Positions 52,596 through 61,870 of a DNA stretch of 64,000 bases are shown here, in pieces. Under the pieces are notes generated by a model. It did not search any database, was not told the origin of the DNA, and worked only from the letters and a program-made list of their open reading frames with translations. The stretch comes from Christensenella sp036660175 (GTDB taxonomy: Bacteria; Bacillota; Clostridia; Christensenellales; Christensenellaceae), in NCBI GenBank assembly GCA_036660175.1, contig JAVXBD010000001.1, positions 1 to 64,000 of the forward strand. The letters are read 5' to 3'. The translations under genes and the position numbers were made by a program. Numbering within the stretch: the first letter of the stretch is position 1; each line of letters starts with the position of its first letter.

Positions 52596-53483
52596 ATGAA
52601 ATCATCTATCAAATATGATATATTACTGCTTTGTACTGCAATTGTTTGGGGTACAGGTTTTATTGCTTCAAAATTTGCTTTGTCCTGTGGACTTCCAGCA
52701 AGTTTGATTATTACTTTGCGTATGCTGTTCGCAGCGCTCCTCTTACTTCTGATATTCTTTAAGCAAATAAAATCACTGTCAAAGCCACATATAAAGCACG
52801 GTATCATTGCTGGAATACTGATGGGCATTGGGTATCTAACGCAAACAATTGCCATGAATCATACTTCTGTATCCAATAACGCTTTTTTAACAACTCTAAA
52901 CGTAGTTTTTGTACCGTTTATCAGTTGGATAATTCTAAAAAAAAGACCTTCTGCAAAGACATTTTTGTCCGTTGCAGTCGGTTTTTTAGGAATTTTTATA
53001 TTAACACGTATCTATGAAACAAAACTTAGTTTTAATGTTGGCGATGTTTTATCTTTAATATGTGCTGCTGTTTTTGCGTGTCAAATCGCCTATATCGGTT
53101 TTGCCGCCAAAAATGTTCAGGCTGGATCGTTTTCATTTGTACAGATTGTGATTACCGCCGCCATTTCGCTGATATATTTTGCCCTTTTCGAGTCCGATTT
53201 TGCTATGACTGCAACCTTTGGATTTGGAATTTTAGCAACCGTCTATTTAGGTGTAGTATGTACTGCATTTGGCTTTTTTTTACAGTGTTTTGCACAAGCA
53301 TATGTCCCTGCCTCACGTGCAGCACTGATACTCTCTCTTGAGGGGTTTACCGCAACACTCATCTCTGTTGGTTTAGGAATAGAGCCGCTGCGGTTGTCCA
53401 TTATCATTGGCGGTTTATTGATTATGCTCTCTATTTTTATCTTAGAATTCAATTTAAAGAAAACAAAACTCAGTACTTTTTAG
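52596..53483 (+). CDS. EamA/DMT-family transporter
   Basis: This 295-residue membrane protein has ten predicted hydrophobic segments in two EamA repeats. The first repeat begins LLCTAIVWGTGFIASKFAL and the second contains ALILSLEGFTATLISVGLG, both typical of drug/metabolite exporters of the RhaT/YdcZ-like superfamily. AGAAAGG precedes ATG 52596; the frame is open to 52518, but that codon lies inside the promoter. Its 3' end overlaps the convergent cinA gene by 14 bp. The exported or imported metabolite is unknown. Confidence 0.9.
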   Translation: MKSSIKYDILLLCTAIVWGTGFIASKFALSCGLPASLIITLRMLFAALLLLLIFFKQIKSLSKPHIKHGIIAGILMGIGYLTQTIAMNHTSVSNNAFLTTLNVVFVPFISWIILKKRPSAKTFLSVAVGFLGIFILTRIYETKLSFNVGDVLSLICAAVFACQIAYIGFAAKNVQAGSFSFVQIVITAAISLIYFALFESDFAMTATFGFGILATVYLGVVCTAFGFFLQCFAQAYVPASRAALILSLEGFTATLISVGLGIEPLRLSIIIGGLLIMLSIFILEFNLKKTKLSTF

Positions 53484-54720
53484 TCGATTCCAGTACCAAA
53501 GCAAACACATTTAAAACGGTCATGTTTCTAATATGTTCTCGCTCAAATCCTTTGCGGTTGTTGCCCAACTCCAGCTTTAACACTTTTGTCAGCTTATCCG
53601 AATTAATTGCGATATAGACAAGCCCTACAGGTTTTTCATCAGTGCCTCCATCAGGGCCCGCAATTCCCGTTGTACTAACACCAATATCCGCACCAGAAAT
53701 TCTGCGTACACCCGCCGCCATTTCCTGCGCTGTTTGCTCAGATACTGCACCATATTTCTTTAACGTTTCTGTTTTTACACCCAAAACACTGTGTTTGATA
53801 TGATTTGCATACGAACACACGCCACATTCAAAAACATCACTAGAGCCAGCAATATCAGTAATACGTTTGGAAATTAGTCCGCCTGTACAGCTTTCAGCTG
53901 TTGAAATTTTTAACGATTTCTTTTTTAAAGCCTGTACAACGGCACTTTCAAAGTTTTCAACATCAATGCCATAAATATATTGTCCTAATTGATTTTTAAT
54001 TTGTTCAATAACAGGTTTTATCAACACTTCGCATTCTTCTTTTGTGGTTGCTGATGCCGTCACACGCAATGTTACCTCACCAATTTTTGCATATGGCGCA
54101 ATCGTTGGATTGTGACTGCTTTTCATGAGGTCATACAATGCGTCTTCCACAGAAGATTCTCCAATACCAAAAAGCTTGATATTGTGCGATACCAGCACCT
54201 TATCAGAAAATCCAGTGAGATATGGAACAACATCATGATCAAACATCGGTTTCATTTCCTTTGGTGGTCCTGGCAGCAAGATTGCAATTTGATTATTTTC
54301 TTTTACCGCCAATCCTGGAGCTGTTCCATTTGCATTGGTAAAGATGGTCGCATCTTGTGGCATCATTGCCTGTTTTTTATTATTTTGTGTCATTGGTCGG
54401 TCAATTTTCTTAAAAAAATCTTCAATGCTCTTTAAGGATTTCTCATCCATAATCATCTTCTTATGAAAATATTCCGCAACAGTTTCTTTTGTCAAATCGT
54501 CATAAGTAGGCCCCAACCCACCCGTCATAATAACAATATCTGCACGTGAAAAAGCAAGCGACAGACTCGACTTTAATCTGTCGTTGTTATCCCCCACTAC
54601 CGTTTGATAATAAACATCAATTCCAATATTTGCAAGTTCCTTTGCAATATAAGGCGCATTGGTGTTTATAATATCACCTAATAATAATTCTGTTCCAACA
54701 CATAAAATTTCTGCTCTCAT
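53470..54720 (-). CDS. cinA: CinA-family protein (nicotinamide-nucleotide amidohydrolase type)
   Basis: This 416-residue protein has the full CinA architecture. The N-terminal MoeA/MogA-like domain (about 1-170) shows CVGTELLLGDIINTNAPYIA, MTGGLGPTYDDLTKE and LLPGPPKEMKPMF. A middle region is followed by the C-terminal CinA domain (about 255-410) with STAESCTGGLISKRITD and STTGIAGPDGGTDEKPVGLV. The family hydrolyses NMN to nicotinate mononucleotide and/or ADP-ribose, a pyridine nucleotide salvage or housecleaning role; it is often called competence/damage-inducible protein. It follows a glycosyltransferase gene by 9 bp. Confidence 0.95.
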   Translation of the reverse strand: MRAEILCVGTELLLGDIINTNAPYIAKELANIGIDVYYQTVVGDNNDRLKSSLSLAFSRADIVIMTGGLGPTYDDLTKETVAEYFHKKMIMDEKSLKSIEDFFKKIDRPMTQNNKKQAMMPQDATIFTNANGTAPGLAVKENNQIAILLPGPPKEMKPMFDHDVVPYLTGFSDKVLVSHNIKLFGIGESSVEDALYDLMKSSHNPTIAPYAKIGEVTLRVTASATTKEECEVLIKPVIEQIKNQLGQYIYGIDVENFESAVVQALKKKSLKISTAESCTGGLISKRITDIAGSSDVFECGVCSYANHIKHSVLGVKTETLKKYGAVSEQTAQEMAAGVRRISGADIGVSTTGIAGPDGGTDEKPVGLVYIAINSDKLTKVLKLELGNNRKGFEREHIRNMTVLNVFALVLESTKKY

Positions 54721-54729
54721 TTTATTCTC

Positions 54730-55635
54730 CTATCCATAAATAATCTGACCAATTTTTCGATATAACCCACTTTTAAATAATTGATAACGATTTAAAGTCA
54801 AAAATCTTTTACATTTCCCATACTGCTCAAGCGCACAAAACGCATTTAGCATTTCTGCTTGCTGGTTATCCAGACCATCACGAAAAGTCTTTAAAAACGC
54901 TTGTGCCTGCTTATAGGTCATTTTGATAGACTCATGAATTCCCTGTGTATTATTTATTTTGGATTTAAAGTATTCTGCACTTTTTACATCTTTAGCACCA
55001 ACTTCATTTTGCGTATGCTGTCGATACTTGACAGTTGCAAGCGGTAAAAAAATCACTTTTCCAAATGCTGCCGCAATCAGTGCAAGCCACCAATCGTGCA
55101 TAATACTATCATCTGCATTTCTAAATTGCTCGACTAACGCTTTATTAATCAACATCGTGCATCCCGTCACATTATTTTGAGCAATCAGCCTGTTAAGTGT
55201 ACAATATGCAGGATTTAATTTTTGCAAGTGCATCAGAGAAGGATTTAATTGGTGCAGCGTATTATCTACCACTTCTAAATCTGTATGCACTAATAATGGA
55301 ATAGACTGCTCATACCGCCATATTTCATGCAAAGAAATCTCGATTTTATTTGGAAGCCACACGTCATCTTGATCCGCAAAAAAAACAAATTCGCTACTTG
55401 CATGTTTAAGCAGCTGAAAAAAGTTATTCTTCGCACCTCCAGCGGTGTCACCGTCATGCACAATTTCAATTTTTAATTGATTTTGATAGGATTTCACAAT
55501 ATCAATTGTACGGTCGATAGAGTTGTCATCACGTACAATCAACCTAAAATCTTGATAGGTTTGACAAACAAGTGAATCCAGCAATTCGCTAATATAACCC
55601 TCTCCATTGTAGGTGGCAAGTAAAACATCAACCAT
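54730..55635 (-). CDS. Glycosyltransferase family 2
   Basis: This 301-residue GT2 enzyme has the N-terminal nucleotide-sugar fold VDVLLATYNGEGYISELLDS, the LIVRDDNSIDRTIDI motif, and the metal-binding acidic motif in FFADQDDVWLPNKI. The C-terminal part (MLINKALVEQF, IMHDWWLALIAAAFG) is typical of rhamnosyltransferase-like GT2 proteins that build cell-surface polysaccharide. AAAGGAG precedes the start. No other polysaccharide genes are nearby, so it appears isolated; it lies directly before cinA. The sugar donor is unknown. Confidence 0.92.
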   Translation of the reverse strand: MVDVLLATYNGEGYISELLDSLVCQTYQDFRLIVRDDNSIDRTIDIVKSYQNQLKIEIVHDGDTAGGAKNNFFQLLKHASSEFVFFADQDDVWLPNKIEISLHEIWRYEQSIPLLVHTDLEVVDNTLHQLNPSLMHLQKLNPAYCTLNRLIAQNNVTGCTMLINKALVEQFRNADDSIMHDWWLALIAAAFGKVIFLPLATVKYRQHTQNEVGAKDVKSAEYFKSKINNTQGIHESIKMTYKQAQAFLKTFRDGLDNQQAEMLNAFCALEQYGKCKRFLTLNRYQLFKSGLYRKIGQIIYG

Positions 55636-55697
55636 AGAGTACTCCTTTAAAATATCATATACTTAATTTAACACTTTTTTTGATTAAAAGAAAGTAT

Positions 55698-55734
55698 AAA
55701 AAAAGATGAGCTATATGAATTGCCCATCTTTTTT
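55698..55734 (-). terminator. Terminator of rubrerythrin
   Basis: An inverted repeat (AAAAAGATG / CATCTTTTT) with a 16-nt loop lies 14 bp after the rubrerythrin stop and ends in a T run on the minus strand; the T run on the other strand makes it roughly symmetric. Confidence 0.8.
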
Positions 55735-55747
55735 ATCTAAATAAACC

Positions 55748-56293
55748 TTAGAAATTGTCTTCCATTAGTTGAAAATATGCTTTTGGATGATCACAAACAG
55801 GACATTTTTCAGGAGCGCTCTTTGAAAATTGAATGTGTCCGCAATTTGAGCATTGCCACATCACAGGTTCTTCTCTGTCAAAGACTTTGCCGTCAATAAT
55901 ATTATCACAAAGCTTGTTGTATCTTTCTTCGTGCGCTTTTTCTACTTTCCCTGCACCCTCAAACATCTTCGCAATTTCATCAAAGCCCTCTTCACTTGCA
56001 ATTTTTGCAAAGGAAGGATACATCTCTGTTGTTTCATAATGCTCGCCTGCAGCCGCATCTTTCAAGTTGGTAACTGTATCTGGAACTTTATTATCAGGAT
56101 GCAGCCATTTAAACCATAATTCTGCGTGCTCTTTTTCATTTCCAGATGTTTCTGCAAAAATATTGGAAATTTGCACGTATCCATCTTTCTTTGCCTGTGA
56201 AGAATAATAAATATACTTCATATGCGCCATAGATTCTCCTGCAAAAGCATCCTGCAAACATTTCTCCGTTTTTGTTCCTTTTAAATCTTTCAT
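55748..56293 (-). CDS. Rubrerythrin
   Basis: Rubrerythrin (181 residues) is a peroxide-reducing non-heme iron protein typical of anaerobes. The N-terminal ferritin-like four-helix domain carries the diiron ligands in FAGESMAHMKY, GNEKEHAELW, and KVEKAHEERY. The C-terminal rubredoxin domain has the two cysteine pairs CSNCGHIQF and CPVCDHPKAYF. It has its own terminator and appears monocistronic. Its presence points to oxidative-stress defence in a strict or moderate anaerobe. Confidence 0.96.
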   Translation of the reverse strand: MKDLKGTKTEKCLQDAFAGESMAHMKYIYYSSQAKKDGYVQISNIFAETSGNEKEHAELWFKWLHPDNKVPDTVTNLKDAAAGEHYETTEMYPSFAKIASEEGFDEIAKMFEGAGKVEKAHEERYNKLCDNIIDGKVFDREEPVMWQCSNCGHIQFSKSAPEKCPVCDHPKAYFQLMEDNF

Positions 56294-56390
56294 ACTTATT
56301 TACTCCTTTATACTCATTTTTTTCAGCAAAAATGCTTATGTACTACTCATAAACACTCTTGTAGATTTAAAAACAGTCATTTCTTAGTGA

Positions 56391-57821
56391 TTATACACTG
56401 AGTTCACCTTTCAACTCCAGTTTTCCTGCATAGTGCGATAATACTGGCTCTACTTCGTGCTTTAAAAAGTCTGAAACCTGCACATTTGCAAGTCCAATAA
56501 ATTTTTCTGGTTTTAATATTGCGGCAATTTCTGTATCTGTCATCATAAAGGCACTATCCGATTCGATCAATTCAATTAGATTATTGTTCAAGCCCTGCTC
56601 TTTTACACGTGCACCTGCAATCATCGAATATTCTCTTATTTTTTCATGCAGCTCTTGCCTATCGCCGCCACGTTTTACAGCTTCCATCAAGATTGTTTCG
56701 GTTGCCATAAAGGGAAGCTCCTCGTTAATACGTTTTTCAATAACTTTATGGTATACCACCATACCGCTTGAAATGTTGATATAGATATTGAGTACAGCAT
56801 CAAGTGCCAAAAAAGCCTGTGGTATTACAAGACGTTTATTTGCACTATCATCCAGTGTACGTTCAAACCACTGCGTAGAAGCCGTTATTGCTGGGCTGCT
56901 TGCAAGGCTGATAATGTATCGACTCAAAGATGAAATGCGTTCTGAACGCATAGGGTTACGCTTGTAAGCCATTGCAGAAGAGCCAATTTGTTTTTTTTCA
57001 AAAGGCTCCTCAATTTCTTTTAGATTTTGTAATAATCGCAAATCATTAGAAAACTTATATGCACTTTGTGCGATATTTGACAGTAAATCCACTACTATGC
57101 TATCAAATTTACGTGGATAAGTTTGCCCTGTTACTGCATAAACTTTGTTGTAACCCATCTTTTTTGCAACTTTTTTCTCTAACTTTTTAACTTTTTCTGC
57201 ATCATTTTCAAAAAGTGTTAAAAAACTTGCCTGCGTACCAGTTGTACCCTTTACGCCTCTTAGCTTGATTTGTGATTTTACAAACTGAAGATGCTCATAA
57301 TCCATCAGCAAGTCCTGTATCCACAAAGTCGCACGTTTGCCTACTGTTGTAAGCTGTGCTGGCTGAAAATGCGTGAAACCAAGTGTTGGTACATCTTTAT
57401 ATTCTTCTGCAAAATCACTCAATCGTGCAATGACGTTTACCAGTTTTAACTCGATTATTTCCAGCGCTTTGTCCATCACAATCACATCGGTATTATCCCC
57501 TACATAACAGCTTGTCGCACCAAGATGAATAATCCCTTTTGCACTCGGGCATTGCACACCATAGGCATAAACGTGTGACATCACATCATGCCGAACTTCT
57601 TTTTCACGTGCTTCGGCCACTTCATAATTAATATCTTCTGCGTGTGCCTCAAGCTCTTCAATTTGCTCTTTGGAAATCGGCAACCCCATCTCATGCTCTG
57701 CCTGTGCAAGCGCAATCCAGAGTTTTCTCCATGTTTTAAACTTCATATCGTCAGAAAAAACATAAGACATTGCCTTGCTAGCATACCTTGTAATTAGTGG
57801 GTTTTCATAAGTATCTCTCAT
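56391..57821 (-). CDS. purB: Adenylosuccinate lyase
   Basis: PurB (476 residues) removes fumarate from SAICAR and adenylosuccinate in purine synthesis. The fumarase-superfamily signature is GSSAMAYKRNPMRSER, and other motifs include IIHLGATSCYVGDNTD, LGFTHFQPAQLTTVGKR and KGTTGTQASF. The length matches the longer clostridial form. AAGGCGG before ATG 57821 sets the start, although the frame continues to 57848. A promoter lies at 57861-57889. Confidence 0.96.
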   Translation of the reverse strand: MRDTYENPLITRYASKAMSYVFSDDMKFKTWRKLWIALAQAEHEMGLPISKEQIEELEAHAEDINYEVAEAREKEVRHDVMSHVYAYGVQCPSAKGIIHLGATSCYVGDNTDVIVMDKALEIIELKLVNVIARLSDFAEEYKDVPTLGFTHFQPAQLTTVGKRATLWIQDLLMDYEHLQFVKSQIKLRGVKGTTGTQASFLTLFENDAEKVKKLEKKVAKKMGYNKVYAVTGQTYPRKFDSIVVDLLSNIAQSAYKFSNDLRLLQNLKEIEEPFEKKQIGSSAMAYKRNPMRSERISSLSRYIISLASSPAITASTQWFERTLDDSANKRLVIPQAFLALDAVLNIYINISSGMVVYHKVIEKRINEELPFMATETILMEAVKRGGDRQELHEKIREYSMIAGARVKEQGLNNNLIELIESDSAFMMTDTEIAAILKPEKFIGLANVQVSDFLKHEVEPVLSHYAGKLELKGELSV

Positions 57822-57860
57822 TAACTGTACCGCCTTTATAAAATTCATTCTACATGAATC

Positions 57861-57889
57861 ATTTTATATTGTTTGACAAATAATATCAA
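57861..57889 (-). promoter_or_regulatory. Promoter of purB
   Basis: On the minus strand TTGATA (57889-57884) and TAAAAT (57866-57861) are 17 bp apart, 40 bp before the purB start. Confidence 0.65.
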
Positions 57890-57897
57890 CAGAAAAT

Positions 57898-57931
57898 AAA
57901 AAAAGGAGTGAATTTACTCACTCCCTTTATT
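57898..57931 (-). terminator. Terminator of rny
   Basis: A stem GGAGTGA / TCACTCC extended by AAA/TTT pairs, with a 6-nt loop, sits 7-40 bp after the rny stop and ends in T7 on the minus strand. Confidence 0.85.
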
Positions 57932-57937
57932 TTAGAG

Positions 57938-59479
57938 TTATTTTGCGAAATCTGTTGCCCTGGTTTCTCTGATTACGTTTACTTTAATCTGACCAGGATA
58001 ATCAAGATTTGCTTCAATCTTCTTTACGATGTCTCTCGCTATTAAATTTGTTCCTGCGTCATCTATGATTTCAGGTTTGACAATGATTCTAACTTCTCTG
58101 CCTGCCTGAATAGCATATGATTTTTCAACACCTTCAAATGAATTTGCAATTTCTTCAAGATTTTCAAGACGTTTTATATAATTTTCCAAAGATTCTCTTC
58201 TTGCACCAGGTCTTGCTGCGGAAACCGCATCTGCTGCCTGTACAAGTACTGCTTCCACCGTTTTTGGCTCAACATCGCCATGATGGGCAGCAATCGCATT
58301 GATAATATCTGGTGTTTCCTTGTATTTTTTTGCAAGATCCGCACCAATTTGAATATGTGGTCCTTCCACCTCGTGGTCAACAGCTTTACCAATATCATGC
58401 AAAAGACCTGCACGCTTTGCAAATGTTGCATTTGCGCCGATTTCTGCCGCCATTAGTGATGCTAAATGTGCCACTTCTATAGAATGTTTCAACACATTTT
58501 GACCATAACTTGTCCGATATTTCAATCGTCCAAGCAATTTTACAAGCTCTGGATGTAGAGAGTGAATACCAACATCAAAAACGGCTTGTTCGCCTGCTTC
58601 TCTCATTTGGGTTTCCACTTCTTTTTGGGCTTTTGTAACCATTTCTTCAATACGTGCAGGATGAATTCTGCCATCAAGAATTAATTTTTCAAGCGCAATC
58701 CGAGCTACCTCACGTCTAATGGGGTCAAATCCAGAAAGAATCACTGCCTCAGGTGTATCATCAATAATCAAATCAATACCTGTAGCTGTTTCAAGTGTTC
58801 TGATATTTCTGCCCTCTCTGCCAATAATTCTGCCTTTCATTTCGTCATTAGGCAGATTTACGACAGACACAGTAATTTCAGCAACATGATCCGCCGCACA
58901 CTTTTGTATCGCTAACGAAAGGATATTTCTGGCTTTTTTGTCTGCTTCGTCTTTTGCTTTTTGCTCAATATCTCTGAGCATGATCGCCATATCATGACGA
59001 GCCTCATGCTCAACTTTTTCAAGCAGTAACTCTTTTGCTTCGTCCACCGTCATATTTGAAATATGTTCCAATTGCTCAATTTGTTGAGTATGAACAAGTG
59101 CTAAATCTTCTTTAGCTTTTGATATTTCTTTTGACTTTTTGTTGATTAATTCATCTTTTTGTTCGATGCTGTCTAATTTCTTATCCAGCAATTCTTCTCT
59201 TTGTACTAATCTTTTTTCAATCTTTGTAATTTCGTTTCGTCTTTCTCTTGATTCTTTGTCAAATTCGCTACGCAGTCTATGAACTTCTTCCTGTGCTTCG
59301 AGAACCGTTTCTTTTTTGATAACCTCTGCACGTTTTTGTGCATCGTCAATCAATCTTTTTACGGAATCCTCTGCGCGTCCAATCTTTGATTCGGCAATAT
59401 TTCTTCTGTAAACATAGCCAATAATAAGTCCGATAATCAAGCATGCAACGCCTATAAGGATAGGAATAAGTAATTCCAC
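57938..59479 (-). CDS. rny: Ribonuclease Y
   Basis: RNase Y (513 residues, usual length) is the membrane-bound endoribonuclease that starts mRNA decay in Firmicutes. It has an N-terminal membrane helix (LLIPILIGVACLIIGLIIGY), a long coiled coil rich in Lys/Glu (about 30-200), a KH domain with GRIIGREGRNIRTLE, and an HD domain with LLHDIGKAVDHE and AAHHGDVEPKT. The promoter is at 59552-59580 and a terminator follows, so it is monocistronic. Confidence 0.97.
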   Translation of the reverse strand: MELLIPILIGVACLIIGLIIGYVYRRNIAESKIGRAEDSVKRLIDDAQKRAEVIKKETVLEAQEEVHRLRSEFDKESRERRNEITKIEKRLVQREELLDKKLDSIEQKDELINKKSKEISKAKEDLALVHTQQIEQLEHISNMTVDEAKELLLEKVEHEARHDMAIMLRDIEQKAKDEADKKARNILSLAIQKCAADHVAEITVSVVNLPNDEMKGRIIGREGRNIRTLETATGIDLIIDDTPEAVILSGFDPIRREVARIALEKLILDGRIHPARIEEMVTKAQKEVETQMREAGEQAVFDVGIHSLHPELVKLLGRLKYRTSYGQNVLKHSIEVAHLASLMAAEIGANATFAKRAGLLHDIGKAVDHEVEGPHIQIGADLAKKYKETPDIINAIAAHHGDVEPKTVEAVLVQAADAVSAARPGARRESLENYIKRLENLEEIANSFEGVEKSYAIQAGREVRIIVKPEIIDDAGTNLIARDIVKKIEANLDYPGQIKVNVIRETRATDFAK

Positions 59480-59551
59480 TTAGCAAATCCACCTCCAATT
59501 CCTTCTTATTTATATCATTATTCATTTATTGCGGTAATTAAACCTATTATT

Positions 59552-59580
59552 ATTGTAACTTTATTTTGACAAAATGTCAA
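59552..59580 (-). promoter_or_regulatory. Promoter of rny
   Basis: On the minus strand TTGACA (59580-59575) and TACAAT (59557-59552) are 17 bp apart, about 73 bp before the rny start. Confidence 0.8.
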
Positions 59581-59593
59581 TTCATACAATCAT

Positions 59594-59621
59594 CAGAATA
59601 AAAAAGGTACTGTTTATTCTG
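59594..59621. repeat. Small inverted repeat between rny and the flavoprotein gene
   Basis: Nine-bp perfect arms (CAGAATAAA / TTTATTCTG) around a 10-nt loop. A second hairpin, with 12-bp arms (59644-59655 and 59671-59682), overlaps the last codons and stop of the flavoprotein gene. One or both may end that transcript, though neither has a strong U run after it. Confidence 0.55.
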
Positions 59622-59673
59622 TATAAGCATGCAAATTAGTTTATTTACATAAAACAGAAAAATTTCAGATGTT

Positions 59674-60903
59674 TTATGTAAAAACACTTGTGCCTGCAAG
59701 GTATCCTGTTGAAAATGCAATTTGTAAGTTAAATCCGCCTGTTTTTGCATGGACATCCAACACTTCACCCGCAAAATAGAGATTTGATACAAGTTTGCTT
59801 TGCATGGTTGAAGGATTGATTTGCTTGACATTTACACCACCAGCGGTAATAATCGCTTCCTCAATGGGACGGGTATCTGCAATTTTTATCTTAAAATTCT
59901 TAAGAGCATTCAAAAGCACCGCTCGCTCTTCTTTTTTTATTTGATTTGCCTGTAAATTGGCATCTATTTTAATTTCTTCCAAAAAAGGGTGAATAATTTT
60001 TAAAGGCAGCAGCTCCCCCATCACATTTTTTAATTGTTTGTTGTGATTCGCTTCAAACTCTCGTATTAGGCGTGCATCAAGCACTTCAGCACTTAAAGCA
60101 GGTTTAAAATCTATCATTGCATATAAATCCAACGGTTGCTTATCAAAATTAATATAGCTGCTTGCAGAAAGCACAATCGGTCCAGAAAGCCCAAAGTGTG
60201 TAAATAGCATTTCACCTTGTTCAGCATATATTTTTTTATGATTCTGATACAATGTAAACAGAACATTTTTGAGCGTTAATCCCTGCATTTTCGGACAGAA
60301 TCCATATTCATCTTCAAGCGGAATTAACGCAGGATGCGGCACTTCTATTGTATGAGAAAATTGGGCAGCGAATCGAAATCCATCACCCGTAGAACCTGTA
60401 AGCGGATAAGACTTCCCGCCTGTTGCAATAATCACTGCATCACTGTTTATTATCTTTCCATTTTTAAGTGTTATACAAAAGCGTTCTTCATGTTTTTCAA
60501 CAGATAAAACATCAGCGTTATATTCAATCCTTACGTTTGCATCAGACAGCATTTTTTCAAGCACTCTAATCACATCTGCAGAACGATCACTCACTGGGAA
60601 AACTCTGCCGCCACGTTCTGTTTTTGTGGAAAGCCCATATTTTTTAAACAAATTCAGCAAGTCTGTATTGCTGAAGGAATAGAATGAACTCATCAGAAAT
60701 TTGTTGTTTTTTACTATATTTATAAAAAAGTCGCTAATCTCACAGTCATTTGTGATATTGCATCTTCCCTTACCAGTAATATAAAGTTTTTTTCCTAATT
60801 TCTCATTCTTTTCCAGAATTGTTGTTGATATTCCTCGCATACCTGCTGCATAAGCTGCCAGTATTCCAGCAGGTCCGCCGCCTATTACAATGTTGTTTTT
60901 CAT
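59674..60903 (-). CDS. HI0933/BaiN-like NAD(P)/FAD-dependent oxidoreductase
   Basis: This 409-residue flavoprotein of the HI0933 family has the N-terminal FAD motif IGGGPAGILAAYAAGMRG, KLYITGKGRCNITND, VIIATGGKSYPLTGSTGDG, and the C-terminal FAGEVLDVHAKTGGFNLQIAFSTGYLAG. BaiN, one member, acts in bile acid 7-dehydroxylation in clostridia, but most members have no known substrate, so no role is assigned. Its gene ends in a hairpin and lies 37 bp downstream of the RpiR regulator gene. Confidence 0.9.
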   Translation of the reverse strand: MKNNIVIGGGPAGILAAYAAGMRGISTTILEKNEKLGKKLYITGKGRCNITNDCEISDFFINIVKNNKFLMSSFYSFSNTDLLNLFKKYGLSTKTERGGRVFPVSDRSADVIRVLEKMLSDANVRIEYNADVLSVEKHEERFCITLKNGKIINSDAVIIATGGKSYPLTGSTGDGFRFAAQFSHTIEVPHPALIPLEDEYGFCPKMQGLTLKNVLFTLYQNHKKIYAEQGEMLFTHFGLSGPIVLSASSYINFDKQPLDLYAMIDFKPALSAEVLDARLIREFEANHNKQLKNVMGELLPLKIIHPFLEEIKIDANLQANQIKKEERAVLLNALKNFKIKIADTRPIEEAIITAGGVNVKQINPSTMQSKLVSNLYFAGEVLDVHAKTGGFNLQIAFSTGYLAGTSVFT

Positions 60904-60940
60904 TTGTTATTTAAAAGCTGTAAAAACTCTTTACTCCTCA

Positions 60941-61816
60941 TCATTCAAAATTTATTCCATCAATTTCTTTGGTTGCATATACATCATTTTCACGCCAAAG
61001 TTCTTCCAATTTATTAAAATTAGAGAACAGAACATCTTTTTTCTTTAATCCAATCATAATAATCAGTAGATTAATTACCGCAAGCGGAGCTGTAAACGAA
61101 TCCACAAAAGAATTCATATAGCTCTTAGATGTCAATACATAATCCGCTAAAACTGCAGGCGGCGCATCTTCATTATCTGTAATCGCAATCAACTTGCAGC
61201 CACGCTTTTTTAGATATTCCATACCTTCAATCGTGCGCATAGAATATCGTGGAAAACTGATTGCAATCACTGCATCTCGTTCATCTGCATTCAATATCTG
61301 ACTAAAAATATCACTTGCTTCAAAACGCACAAGCTTAGCATTTTCTGTAATATAGGTCATATAATATCTTAAAAACTCTGCAAGAGGTCCGCTTGAGCGT
61401 GTACCTAAAATATATACGGTTCGTGCATTAACTATCGTATCCACAATTTTTTCGATATTTTGCGGGTCCATGTTTTCTTTCGTAATCCGCAAATTATGTA
61501 TATCCGTTTTAAAGGAGGTGTTGATAATATCCTCGCATGACAGCCCCTCCATTAGATTTAACCTTTGTACAGTTGTCAGTTTATTCTGAATAACTTCTTG
61601 TAATTCTTTTTGCAATTTTGGGTATCCATCATAATCAAGTGCATATGCAAAGCGTACAACAGTAGATTCACTCACTCCTACCACATCACTTAAGGTTGCC
61701 GCCGTCATAAACGCCGCTTTATCATAGTTTTTAAGAATATATGCCGCAATCAGCTTTTGCCCTTTAGACATCTTACAATATTCTTGATCGATTTTATCCA
61801 TCACATTATTGTTCAT
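60941..61816 (-). CDS. RpiR-family transcriptional regulator
   Basis: This 291-residue regulator has an N-terminal RpiR helix-turn-helix (about 1-77; AATLSDVVGVSESTVVRFAYAL) and a C-terminal SIS phosphosugar-binding domain (about 125-260; VYILGTRSSGPLAEFLRYYM, VIAISFPRYSMRTIEGMEY, KLIAITDNEDAPPAVLADYVL). It should control sugar metabolism genes in response to a phosphosugar, but its neighbours here (a flavoprotein and surE) give no clear target. Confidence 0.92.
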   Translation of the reverse strand: MNNNVMDKIDQEYCKMSKGQKLIAAYILKNYDKAAFMTAATLSDVVGVSESTVVRFAYALDYDGYPKLQKELQEVIQNKLTTVQRLNLMEGLSCEDIINTSFKTDIHNLRITKENMDPQNIEKIVDTIVNARTVYILGTRSSGPLAEFLRYYMTYITENAKLVRFEASDIFSQILNADERDAVIAISFPRYSMRTIEGMEYLKKRGCKLIAITDNEDAPPAVLADYVLTSKSYMNSFVDSFTAPLAVINLLIIMIGLKKKDVLFSNFNKLEELWRENDVYATKEIDGINFE

Positions 61817-61870
61817 GGCATCCTCCCATCAATTTTAATATGCTTCTCTTATTTATTTTACCACAAACCA